NCBI GenBank assembly: GCA_036674765.1
Contig: JARVKI010000055.1
Coordinates: 1-64,000, forward strand
Reading direction: 5' to 3'
DNA from: Seiridium cupressi
Taxonomy: Eukaryota > Ascomycota > Sordariomycetes > Amphisphaeriales > Sporocadaceae
Length of the DNA: 64,000 nucleotides
The notes beneath the pieces were generated by a model that worked only from the letters and a program-made list of their open reading frames with translations, was not told the DNA's origin and ran no database searches. A program made the translations under genes and the position numbers. This document shows, in pieces, positions 56,005-64,000 of this stretch (the first letter of the stretch is position 1; the number at the start of each line of letters is the position of its first letter).

Positions 56005-57744
56005 TTATGAGCGCTTCTGACCCATTTCCTCCATGCTAATGTCGTCCCAGTCCTCGCCCAACTCTCCTATTTTCCTGCCTATCCAAATACCACATGCTGT
56101 GGCTAGACTCGCGATCAGGAACCAGCCTTCGAACCACCTGTCGACGAACCCGGGCTCTAGCGCGCTCTCCAACACATCGCCCACGGCACTTCCGACCTCC
56201 TTTGGTAGATTGCTCCGCAGCAGCAAGGCGGCAGAGATGACGTAGATGGCCCCAATCTGTCCAATGAGCAGAGCGAGATTCGCCTGTGCTTGGTACAGGA
56301 GACCGGGTGTCCACTTCGCAAAGAGATGGAAAGTCTGAAGCGCGGAATTGGCACTGGCAGCCAGGATCACACCGGAAAGAAGGAACGAAATTTGACGCGC
56401 CCATGCAATTTGGTCCAGCTTAGGGTCCCAGTGCTTGGCGATTAGGCCCAGAAAGCGGTTAATGGGGTCTGAGGACGAGAAGGAGGCCGAGGGCGAGTAG
56501 AAGCGCCGCAACGTGGTCAAAACGGTTGCCGCAATACGATACATGCAGTAGACGCTGAAGGCGTATGTAGGGACGAGGAACACTTTGCCCAGCGCAGTTG
56601 CTGCACGTGCTGAGTCGGCCTGCCTCGAGCGAAGCTGGGAGAGGGTGTTCGACAAGTTGGCCTCCATAGCTTCTAGGCCAGATATTTCTAGCTTCAAGCC
56701 ACGAATTTCTGATGCATCTCCCGAACCGCGGAACGAGCCAACCACCTTGGTCAAGAATCCAGAGTTCTGCGCAGAGGATGTGTCAGCAGCCACCTTGCGC
56801 TGCAGTGTCTGCAACCGGTGGCGCTTAGTTAGGAGCATCTCGTTTGTAGCATCGAGTCCAGCTTGTTTCCGTGCAATGTCGGCATCCGTCACGGGTTTTC
56901 TTGAAGTACGGCTTACAAAGGTGTGCCACGGGGAGGACACGGAGGCAAAACCGGAAAGCAGAGCCATGAGCGAGATGCCTATAACACCGATGCGCTCAAG
57001 ACAAGCCCGCGCCAGCCCTCCCGTCTCCCCAGATGGCTTCATCGCGGTGCCAGAATGCATGAGCTCGCTGCCCACGGGCACAAGATTTCCAAGCGACCAG
57101 AAGACGAACAGCCAAAGACCAAAGACAGCAAACTGTAGGATCCAGGCTGTCCTAGGAACACGACCCTTGGATGTCTTCTGGAAACTCCATCCCGACCCAG
57201 AAATTAAGGACTGGAATTCGAGGAAAGGTATGACCACAATCAAGAAGAAGAGCAGCGTCGGCACGGTGATCTTAAGGGCGGTCGCTCGAGCCTGTGGGTT
57301 TACGAGGTCGGAGATCTCGCACAGAATTAATTCCGCCAACACTGCTGCTAAGCCAACTGTTGTTGAAAATGCGCCGGCCGCGACTCGCCTCCGTATCGAC
57401 TTGGCGCCATGTTCGGCATGTGCTTGTTGCAATGAGAGGGGCGCATCGGACGGTAGGAAGTGATCGTCGCCATCCCTCGAGTGCTGGACGCGGGACAGCT
57501 GAGGAAAGATCTTGCGCAGAACGAGCACGAAGACGCCGCCGAAAGTGAGGATGAAGGGTGTCAGCGAGACAAAGGTCGAGAGGGTGGAGGGCGATCCGAA
57601 GCCCGGCGCTGAACAGGCATCGTCATCACAGTCGGGGGCGCGCATTGGTGGCAGCGAACGTCGAGGAGGATCTGCCGTCAAGGAGAGGTCGTCGCTGGTG
57701 GCCAATCTGCGGGCGGGCTGGGGCAGCGCTCTACATAGGATCAA
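56005..57744 (-). CDS. Golgi pH regulator (GPHR/GPR89) family membrane protein
   Basis: A single exon of 579 aa. Hydrophobic spans are visible at LTPFILTFGGVFVLVL, VGLAAVLAELILC, VPTLLFFLIVVIPFL, ILQFAVFGLWLFVFW, IGVIGISLMALLSGFASV, FLVPTYAFSVYCMYRI, ISFLLSGVILAAS, LIGQIGAIYVISAALLL and WFLIASLATACGIWIG, about nine in all. The central loop between the two halves is charged and coiled-coil-like (TNEMLLTKRHRLQTLQRK). The GFASVSSPWHTF motif and the second half (ABA-GPCR-like domain) are diagnostic. Relatives act as anion channels keeping Golgi pH, and plant homologues were proposed as abscisic-acid receptors. Met34 (57645) is an equally good start, because the first 33 residues look unlike the rest. 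The promoter is shared with mL46. Confidence 0.9.
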   Translation of the reverse strand: MILCRALPQPARRLATSDDLSLTADPPRRSLPPMRAPDCDDDACSAPGFGSPSTLSTFVSLTPFILTFGGVFVLVLRKIFPQLSRVQHSRDGDDHFLPSDAPLSLQQAHAEHGAKSIRRRVAAGAFSTTVGLAAVLAELILCEISDLVNPQARATALKITVPTLLFFLIVVIPFLEFQSLISGSGWSFQKTSKGRVPRTAWILQFAVFGLWLFVFWSLGNLVPVGSELMHSGTAMKPSGETGGLARACLERIGVIGISLMALLSGFASVSSPWHTFVSRTSRKPVTDADIARKQAGLDATNEMLLTKRHRLQTLQRKVAADTSSAQNSGFLTKVVGSFRGSGDASEIRGLKLEISGLEAMEANLSNTLSQLRSRQADSARAATALGKVFLVPTYAFSVYCMYRIAATVLTTLRRFYSPSASFSSSDPINRFLGLIAKHWDPKLDQIAWARQISFLLSGVILAASANSALQTFHLFAKWTPGLLYQAQANLALLIGQIGAIYVISAALLLRSNLPKEVGSAVGDVLESALEPGFVDRWFEGWFLIASLATACGIWIGRKIGELGEDWDDISMEEMGQKRS

Positions 57745-58229
57745 ATAAGTGGGAGGGCGTGAGAGTCTCTCTTGGGCGGGTAGGAAAAGCGACTCCTGTT
57801 GGTTGTTTGATGCAGTATGGCGAGGACGACGAGGTCTGGTTCGACATTCCCCAAGAAGTCAAACTCCGGCGGGTCTCCAGTGGTTCAACCCCCCGGAGGA
57901 TGACGACGGCAGCTAATGCACGGTTCAGAGCCAGGAACGACAGGGCAGAGGGCTAAAAGCGCAGGAAGCATGGAGCTCCGACAAAACAGGGCGGTCCTCC
58001 ATGTGGCGCTACCAGGAACTAGTCCGCCCTCTGGAGACCGTAGCTGTGGCTGGAGCAGCTGACATAATGGAGACAGGGGTTCGCTTTGGAGCTTCGAAAA
58101 AAGTTCACTGTCGGCGCGACCCTGACCCGTCGAATAGGCCATTCCCAGACGGTTCCAATTCTACGCAATTGTCCGACAATCCCTTCTGCCCGAGGTTTTA
58201 GAAGGAAGAGCTGGTCAGATTGCCACATC
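57745..58229. promoter_or_regulatory. Divergent promoter between GPHR-family and mL46 genes
   Basis: Head-to-head genes start at 57744 (-) and 58230 (+), leaving 485 bp for both promoters. The mL46 frame is open upstream to 58086, but the ATG at 58230 gives the mitochondrial leader. No clear TATA element. Confidence 0.5.
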
Positions 58230-59369
58230 ATGGCCGCATCGAGTAGAGGCAGCAGAGCTGCGGCGGCGCTGTTGCGGAGTCAGTCTCGCGTGCCCAGCGC
58301 ACCTCAGCTTCATCTAAACCATTCTGCAGGACGAGGAAACGTATGCGCCGACTGCAGGACGACCCAGTCCCTCCGACCCTACTCAGCTGCTGCTGCCGCA
58401 GCTACGCAATCAGCCGAGGCGCACCACCTGAAGCCGCAAGAGACCATCCCTCATCCGCCCTCCACTGCCTCCCGAAAGGCAGAGTACCGCATTAAATCCG
58501 GCATCATCTTAACCCGCGCACCACTACTTACGAGGGCTTTGACGCCGTTCGAGAACGCCTTCTTCTTCTATCAGAAACGTTTGAACGAGCGGTTAACCAC
58601 CGAGTTCCGTCATACCCTTTTCTTCAAGGAGAACACCGTCCCGGATCTAGACTGGAACATCAAGGTCAAGGAGCGTGGTGGAATCGCGGCCAAGGAGCTA
58701 GGAAGATACTTTGCCCAGGGGCGAAACGCATGGAACGATGAGCTGCTGGTCGGCAGTACACTGAGCGATGAGAATCGTATTCGAGAAATTTTGGTCAAAG
58801 ATGCCGAAAGTCGCGTGACCGAGGACGGTGAGGAGGCAAAGCCCGACGAGATCGTGCCCGTGGAGAAGCCCTTGGCCAGGACAACAGAGGCTGACGCGAC
58901 GAATAACGTGAGGAGGCTGGACCGGAAGCTCGACCAGACGTTGTACTTGGTGGTTCAGTCTGGTAGTGGAGAGTGGACATTCCCCACCGATGATGTCCCA
59001 ACCGACGAAAACTTGCACCAGGTATGTCAAGGGACTGGACTTCAATGGCAATAGCGAACTGACGAGTTTCCTCAGGCTGCACGGCGAGTGCTCGATCAAG
59101 CTGCGGGTGTCAACATGAACACCTGGCTGGTCGGCCGCGTACCCGTGGCGCATTATGTTCAACAACCCCAGTTCAACGAGGACACCTCGATCAAGTCGAG
59201 AGGGGAGAAGACATTCTTCCTCAAGGGGAGAATCATGGCCGGCCAGGCCAATCTCACGGGCAATCCGCTGGGCTACAAAGACTTCAACTGGTTGACGAAA
59301 GAGGAGCTTAGGGGGAAGCTCCCCTTCCCATATTTCCGTGCTGTCAGGAACATGATGGCTGACAGGTGA
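58230..59369 (+). CDS. MRPL17: Mitochondrial large-subunit ribosomal protein mL46
   Basis: Two exons: 58230-59021 and 59076-59369 (intron 54 nt, phase 0), giving 361 aa. The N-terminus is rich in Ala, Arg and Ser without acidic residues (MAASSRGSRAAAALLRSQSR), as expected for a mitochondrial import signal. The body carries the mL46 pattern: KSGIILTRAPLLTRALTPFE, then FYQKRLNERLTTEF, WTFPTDDV and ARRVLDQAAG. It ends with KTFFLKGRIMAGQANL and DFNWLTKEEL, the Nudix-like fold without catalytic Glu block. The yeast counterpart is Mrpl17. The protein is a structural component of the mitochondrial 54S subunit. Confidence 0.9.
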
Positions 59370-60949
59370 TGGGCAAGCAAAGGGATAGGCCACGTCCAAT
59401 ATCGGTCGCCGGCCACTTGTAATTTAGAAGAAAAAGTGTATATGTATTCTACTGTACCAGCGCCCCCATATTTCACCGCACTTGGGAGAAAAGAGAAGAG
59501 ACAAACGTTTCAAAACGAAGACGAGTACCGAACGGTTTGGGCATGTCATGATATCAAGAGCCAGATAAATTTGCTTGATCGTTATGCTGCTGCTCTCACT
59601 TGGCTTTGTGCCGACATGTAGGCTCTGGAACAAATTACCTAGCCCTGCCATCAATTCTTCAGCAGATGTTGACACTCCCGAACACATTCTATAAGGTACT
59701 GTGTAGAAATAAGTTGTTGGCCATGTAGCGCCGCTCTCTTTGAGTACTGTCATTTGCGTGATGGATCAGTTACCGACTGGGTCATCGAGCCGCGCAATCT
59801 AACTAAATGATTTGATTTATGGAGTCTCGCTGCGACACGACTTAGCTGCCCAAGACTCCCCTACTCCAAGATACGACTTCAACCTTTTTTTTTTTTTTTT
59901 TTTTTTCAAAATTTCTATTGGTATGTAATTTAACCAGTCGACTACCACTCTTTGGATACAGTCACATATTTGCATAGTCTCCTGTATTTCGGGATTATAA
60001 CCAAATATGCAGCAATGGCAAGTGAGCCCGAATATGACGCTAACATCCGTCGACTTTAGTCATCAAGCTCTAACAATCGGGCCATTTGCTCTCGTGCAAA
60101 CTAAATCTTTCTGATGTATGTGAACGACTATGATCTGGTTATATGTACATACATGTATTGATCAAAGGGAGAGATGACGCACATCGACAACACGAAGAGT
60201 GTATTTCATTGGTCTCGGACAGTTTGTGAGGAGACTGTCCTGGCCGCGCGTCCGTTCTCATGCTAAAGCTTGAACTTGGGCGGGTATTCCGGAGTCGACC
60301 GCGACTGTTATTGTCCACATGGCAACAGCCAGACTCCGGGCTATAGTGTTGCAGTCGCCGGCTTTTTATGAGCTGGAGATTATAGAAAACCCCAGATTCA
60401 AATCTCTTGGCTGCCGTTCATGAACATGCCGTCCTGGTCCACGCTCCCGGCTTGGCATGATTCTCTGCGGCTGACACCAGCCATGTGCCGTGCCGATCAG
60501 CTCCCCTGGCACCGACTATGGGGTCCGCACATTTACGACGATCGCCCGCGGCCCGATAAACATATGAAGGTGAAACAGGCAGCCCCAGAGTATCTACAAG
60601 CACGAGCCTGGAGCTCAGCCCCGACTGACTTAGCTTGGCCAGTCTGTGTCTTCATCACCAAGTAATCTCTTGGGAGGGCCCTAGGCCAGCGATCTCTATA
60701 TGGAATCGAGGTTTCGTTCTCGGGGCACCCCTCGTTGCCTCACCTGTAGCAACTTTCAGGCCATGATTGGGTCTGCATAATGAGACGCGAAAGAGCATAG
60801 CCTCGAACCCACCGGCGCCCCCATCACTTATACCCAGAGAGGGATAATGCCTTCGTCACCCCGCCCCACCCCGTGTCCGTCACAAATCTTGAACCAAGGC
60901 GAGATCACGCCGTAGTGGGCTACGTACGCTCATCAATGGGCTCTAATAT
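59370..60949. other. Intergenic with a 22-nt poly-T run
   Basis: No supported gene. A run of 22 T at 59885-59906 lies in an AT-rich stretch (about 59.8-60.1 kb). An 81-codon frame at 60420-60665 has no features. Confidence 0.5.
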
Positions 60950-61225
60950 CTTTCCTCCCCTTTTGGTCCGCCCTCTGCTGCGTCCCATCTCTTCTGGTAT
61001 TTCTCGCGTCGACGGCTGCATTGCTACACTCGCTCTGCTACCTTTTCTTCTTCATCAATTCTCTCGTCGCTCGTTTGGACTTTTTATTTTTATTTTAGCC
61101 GCTTTTGTTGAATACCTTTTCGCAAAAAGCCCCGATTGGGTTCGACCCTCTTTGCCAAGACCTGTCATCGAAGCCGCATACCACATTAGGCAATTTCCAA
61201 GACTTGCCATCGCGACTAGTCCACC
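60950..61225 (+). promoter_or_regulatory. CT-rich promoter/leader of the GH72 gene
   Basis: Upstream of the ATG at 61226 the plus strand is strongly pyrimidine-rich (TTTCCTCCCC, CTTTTCTTCTTC, TCTCTCGTCGCTCG). This is typical of highly expressed fungal genes, where transcription starts after a CT block. No TATA box is evident. Confidence 0.5.
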
Positions 61226-62692
61226 ATGACACGCATCTCCCTCAAGGGCGCCGCCCTTCTCACCACAACCCTCCTCTCTGGCTTCGCTTCCGCCGTTGAG
61301 TATCTTTCCATCAATGGCTCCAACTTTGTCATTGACGCCACTCAAAAGCGATTCGATCTTATTGGTATCACCTACCAGCCCGGCGGCTCATCTGGCTTCA
61401 CCGCCGATGCCGACCCCCTGAGTGATGCCGACACCTGTCTGCGAGATGCTATCATCATGCAGAAGCTCGGTGTCAACACCGTGCGCATTTACAACCTGGA
61501 CCCGGACCTCGACCACAACGAGTGCGCTTCTATTTTCAACGCTGCCGGTATCTATATGCTTTTAGATGTCAACAGCGGTCTCTATGGGCAGTACATTGAC
61601 CGGACCGACCCGTCGAGCACTTACACTCTGGACTACATGGAGCACATCTTCAGCATTGTCGAGGCTTTCTGGGGCTACCCTAATGTTCTGGGTTTCTTCG
61701 CCGGCAACGAAATCATCAACGAGTCAAGTGATGAGTCTGTCCCTGGGTACATCCGTGCCGTTGTGCGTGATCTGAAGGAGTATATCGCCCTGCATGCGCC
61801 CCGCAGCATCGGTGTTGGTTATTCGGCCGCAGATGTCGCTGACATGCTCACTGACACCTGGGCATATCTGGGCTGCGAGCTCGAGAACTCAACCTACTCC
61901 AAGATGGACTTCTTCGGTCTGAACGACTACGAGTGGTGCGGCGACAGCAGCTACACGGAATCTGGCTACGACAATCTGGTCGTTGACTTTGCCAATACCG
62001 ACATCCCCGTCTTCTTCTCCGAGTACGGCTGCAACAACATCCGCCCTCGTACCTTCACCAACGTCCCTGTTCTCTACGGCGACGAGATGGCGGAGCTCAG
62101 CGGTGGTCTCGTCTACGAATACAGCGAGGAGACTGATGCCTATGGTGTCGTCGCAATCAACAGTACCACCGAGATCACTCTGCTGCAAGACTTCGAGTAC
62201 TTGATGGAGGAATTCCTCAAGATCGACTCTTCTGCCCGCATGGAGCTCAACACCACCGCCGAGTCTGCTGCCACCACCAGCTGTGCCGCCTCGCTCATCT
62301 CTGAATCGACCTTCCTGGCTGACTGGAGCCTGCCCGACCGTCCCAGCGGAGGTGATGACCTCGTCACCAGCGGTCTCGGCTCCAGCGCTACCGTCTCTGT
62401 CGGTAGCTTGGTCAGTGTCACCGCTACCACCATGCCCGCCACCGTCTACAACTACACTGGTGCCGAAGTCACTGGCTTGGCCCTCGTATCCCTTGGATGC
62501 GCTGATGTCAACTACCCTGGCCTCATTGCCACATACACCGCTACTGCTGAGGAATGCTCCTACGCCACTTCAACCGGCGGCACAAACAGCACAGACAGCA
62601 GCGCTGCGCACCGGGTTGGTACCGACTCTGGTCTGGTTGCCATGATGGCTGCCGTCCTAAGCGGTATCGTCGGTGGTGTTCTGTTACTGTAG
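61226..62692 (+). CDS. GPI-anchored 1,3-beta-glucanosyltransferase (GH72, Gas/Gel type)
   Basis: A single exon of 488 aa. The signal peptide spans about 1-23 (TTTLLSGFASA). The GH72 domain (about 24-340) shows GITYQPGG, CLRDAIIMQKLGVNTVRIYN, GFFAGNEIIN with the acid/base Glu, FFGLNDYEWCGDS, and FFSEYGCN with the nucleophile Glu. A Cys-poor, Ser/Thr-rich region follows. No CBM43/X8 module is seen, which places it in the shorter Gel1-like group. The C-terminus (about 20 small and hydrophobic residues ending GGVLLL) fits GPI attachment. The enzyme cuts and rejoins beta-1,3-glucan chains in the wall. The 5' CT-rich region and strong C-ending codon bias suggest high expression. Confidence 0.95.
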   Translation: MTRISLKGAALLTTTLLSGFASAVEYLSINGSNFVIDATQKRFDLIGITYQPGGSSGFTADADPLSDADTCLRDAIIMQKLGVNTVRIYNLDPDLDHNECASIFNAAGIYMLLDVNSGLYGQYIDRTDPSSTYTLDYMEHIFSIVEAFWGYPNVLGFFAGNEIINESSDESVPGYIRAVVRDLKEYIALHAPRSIGVGYSAADVADMLTDTWAYLGCELENSTYSKMDFFGLNDYEWCGDSSYTESGYDNLVVDFANTDIPVFFSEYGCNNIRPRTFTNVPVLYGDEMAELSGGLVYEYSEETDAYGVVAINSTTEITLLQDFEYLMEEFLKIDSSARMELNTTAESAATTSCAASLISESTFLADWSLPDRPSGGDDLVTSGLGSSATVSVGSLVSVTATTMPATVYNYTGAEVTGLALVSLGCADVNYPGLIATYTATAEECSYATSTGGTNSTDSSAAHRVGTDSGLVAMMAAVLSGIVGGVLLL

Positions 62693-64000
62693 ATTTGAGC
62701 GGGCGGACTAAAGCGTTTTAATGTCGACATGGTTATATAGTATATATGTATACTTGGTTGGATAGATATCCTTAAGCATCTTTCTTTCTGATTGTGTAGA
62801 GAGCCAATCACTATTTCATTCTTTCACCACACTTGTATTAATAACCAACTCTTGATAAATGCCTTTGACCTCGTCTCGAAGTATGTTTGTGGCGCACTGT
62901 GACCTGCCAGGTTTCTGAAGCTTCAAGTATAGTACTTCGAGGAGAGGATGAAAAACGACATGATAAAATACAGCTAAATATCGAGCGTATACACGCCAGC
63001 ATAACTTCGATGTTATAGGCGACATACTTGCTGCACACATGGACCCTTTTCCAGGAAACCAATTTGTCAATATGTGACAAGGTGTGTTCTTGGACAGCAT
63101 AACAACCTTCTTATCATGGACTAGATCGTCTTGTCCAAAGATTTTATTACACATCCAACTCTGCTGGCAATATGATTAATATTCTTTATGGCCACCCTCT
63201 AATTTCACTGACTTTTCTTTCTAGGAAAAGGAAAGATTTAGCTCTTCTACTCACAGGTCGACAATCCCCTGAAGATCATGCCTCAATGTATGCGGTGGCT
63301 TCAGATCCATGGTATCAAGGCAACGTCGTTGTTAAACCCTGCGACACCATGTCTTCCCCTATAGACATGGAAAATTCGACCGGCCCTTGAACTAGAGTTG
63401 AGGTTGACTACTACCGCAGCGATGAAGTCCCCTCGGTGACCTTCCCCTACCCGGAACCGAGAAGAAGGATCGCCACCCTGACGAGTACCCAACATCAACC
63501 CCACGCCGTCCGACCACCAGACATTGATGGCATCAGCAAATTCCCCGCCCTCAAGCCCAACGAGGATGTTTTCCCCCTCCAAGTATCGTATACGAGCTCT
63601 CTATCCCACCGGTCGGCCCCAATGTGTCGACCATTTGTAGTCTTCGTTACTTCCTAACGGGACCCACTCGCACAACGCGCGTCCCATTCCCCCCAGCCGG
63701 AGCCCTCCCTACCTGCGACGCATTTGTACGCAATAGTGCCCGCCATGGGGGAGCTGGTCGTTCTTTACGCGTCGGCAATACTCCGCGCTTACAACGTGAA
63801 ACGAGACGTATCCGCCTGAATACGTCGCGGACGACCAAGTGATCGCCGCGGATATTGAAACGTCCGGACGGACCATTAGCCAGGCGACTGCACAGGTGTC
63901 TAGACGGCGATGATCCAGCGTTTCTGCGAAGGGCGATTCTGATGCGCGTCGTGGGGCCGTGTTGCGTTGTCGAGGCGCTCGTTGTGTACGATGCCCATGA
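62693..64000. other. Window end, no supported gene
   Basis: Frames here are short (73 codons or fewer apart from two weak ones). At 63.4-64.0 kb composition looks coding-like but every frame is broken within 100 codons, which could mean a decayed gene, poor sequence near a contig end, or the edge of a multi-exon gene continuing outside. Confidence 0.4.

Noticed and set aside
63795..63900. Short plus-strand segment (DQVIAADIETSGRTISQA) recalling hot-dog thioesterases
   Set aside because: Only about 35 codons are open, with stops on both sides; no other thioesterase motif in frame, so the resemblance is too weak.

Overview
The window is nuclear DNA of a filamentous ascomycete (Pezizomycotina). 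Genes are compact and on both strands. Introns are mostly 48-150 nt, with GT..AG ends and CTAAC/CTGAC-like branch sites. The gene set is typical of moulds: a Zn2Cys6 regulator, a GH72 glucanosyltransferase, GH43 and GH78 secreted hydrolases, NACHT-type NLR proteins and Ser/Thr-rich wall proteins. I cannot name the genus from sequence alone. The first 73 bases are pure C and look like an assembly end artefact.

Layout. 1.7-3.9 kb (+): C6 transcription factor. 4.5-5.1 kb (-): GPI-type Ser/Thr-rich wall protein. 7.1-7.6 kb (+): small CHY zinc-finger protein. 7.8-8.9 kb (-): proteasome alpha4. 11.0-12.3 kb (+): secreted GH43 enzyme. 14.3-16.1 kb (+): FHA-RING ubiquitin ligase. 17.6-18.8 kb (+): mitochondrial oxaloacetate-type carrier. 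19.1-20.4 kb (-): Ncs2/Ctu2 tRNA thiolation protein. 20.8-22.1 kb (-): APH-family phosphotransferase. 24.1-24.8 kb (+): Cys-rich/Ser-Thr-rich surface protein. About 27.1 kb (+): U6 snRNA-like sequence. 27.5-28.5 kb (-): PEX11-family peroxin.

29.6-39.4 kb is the accessory-looking core. An intact NACHT/ankyrin-like NLR (+) faces a paralogous NLR (-) that carries an in-frame TAG. Between them lie a divergent SUMO with an N-terminal extension (-) and a possible small membrane protein (-). 39.8-41.2 kb (-): secreted LRR-like protein. The right part returns to conserved genes: kynureninase (-), NAD-dependent glutamate dehydrogenase (+), GH78 rhamnosidase-like (+), a GPHR-family membrane protein (-) divergent from mitoribosomal mL46 (+), and a GH72 glucanosyltransferase (+).

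Most genes are unrelated housekeeping or secreted functions, and no biosynthetic cluster is visible. The most unusual points are: a [D1,2]-type stwintron in the GH43 gene; a 7-nt internal exon in proteasome alpha4; a SUMO paralogue with an N-terminal psi-K-x-E site between two NLR paralogues; the nonsense codon in one NLR and the large disordered insertion inside the NACHT of the other; and a U6-like RNA gene. All exon boundaries were derived by hand from splice signals, reading frame and remembered family conservation; no searches were run.
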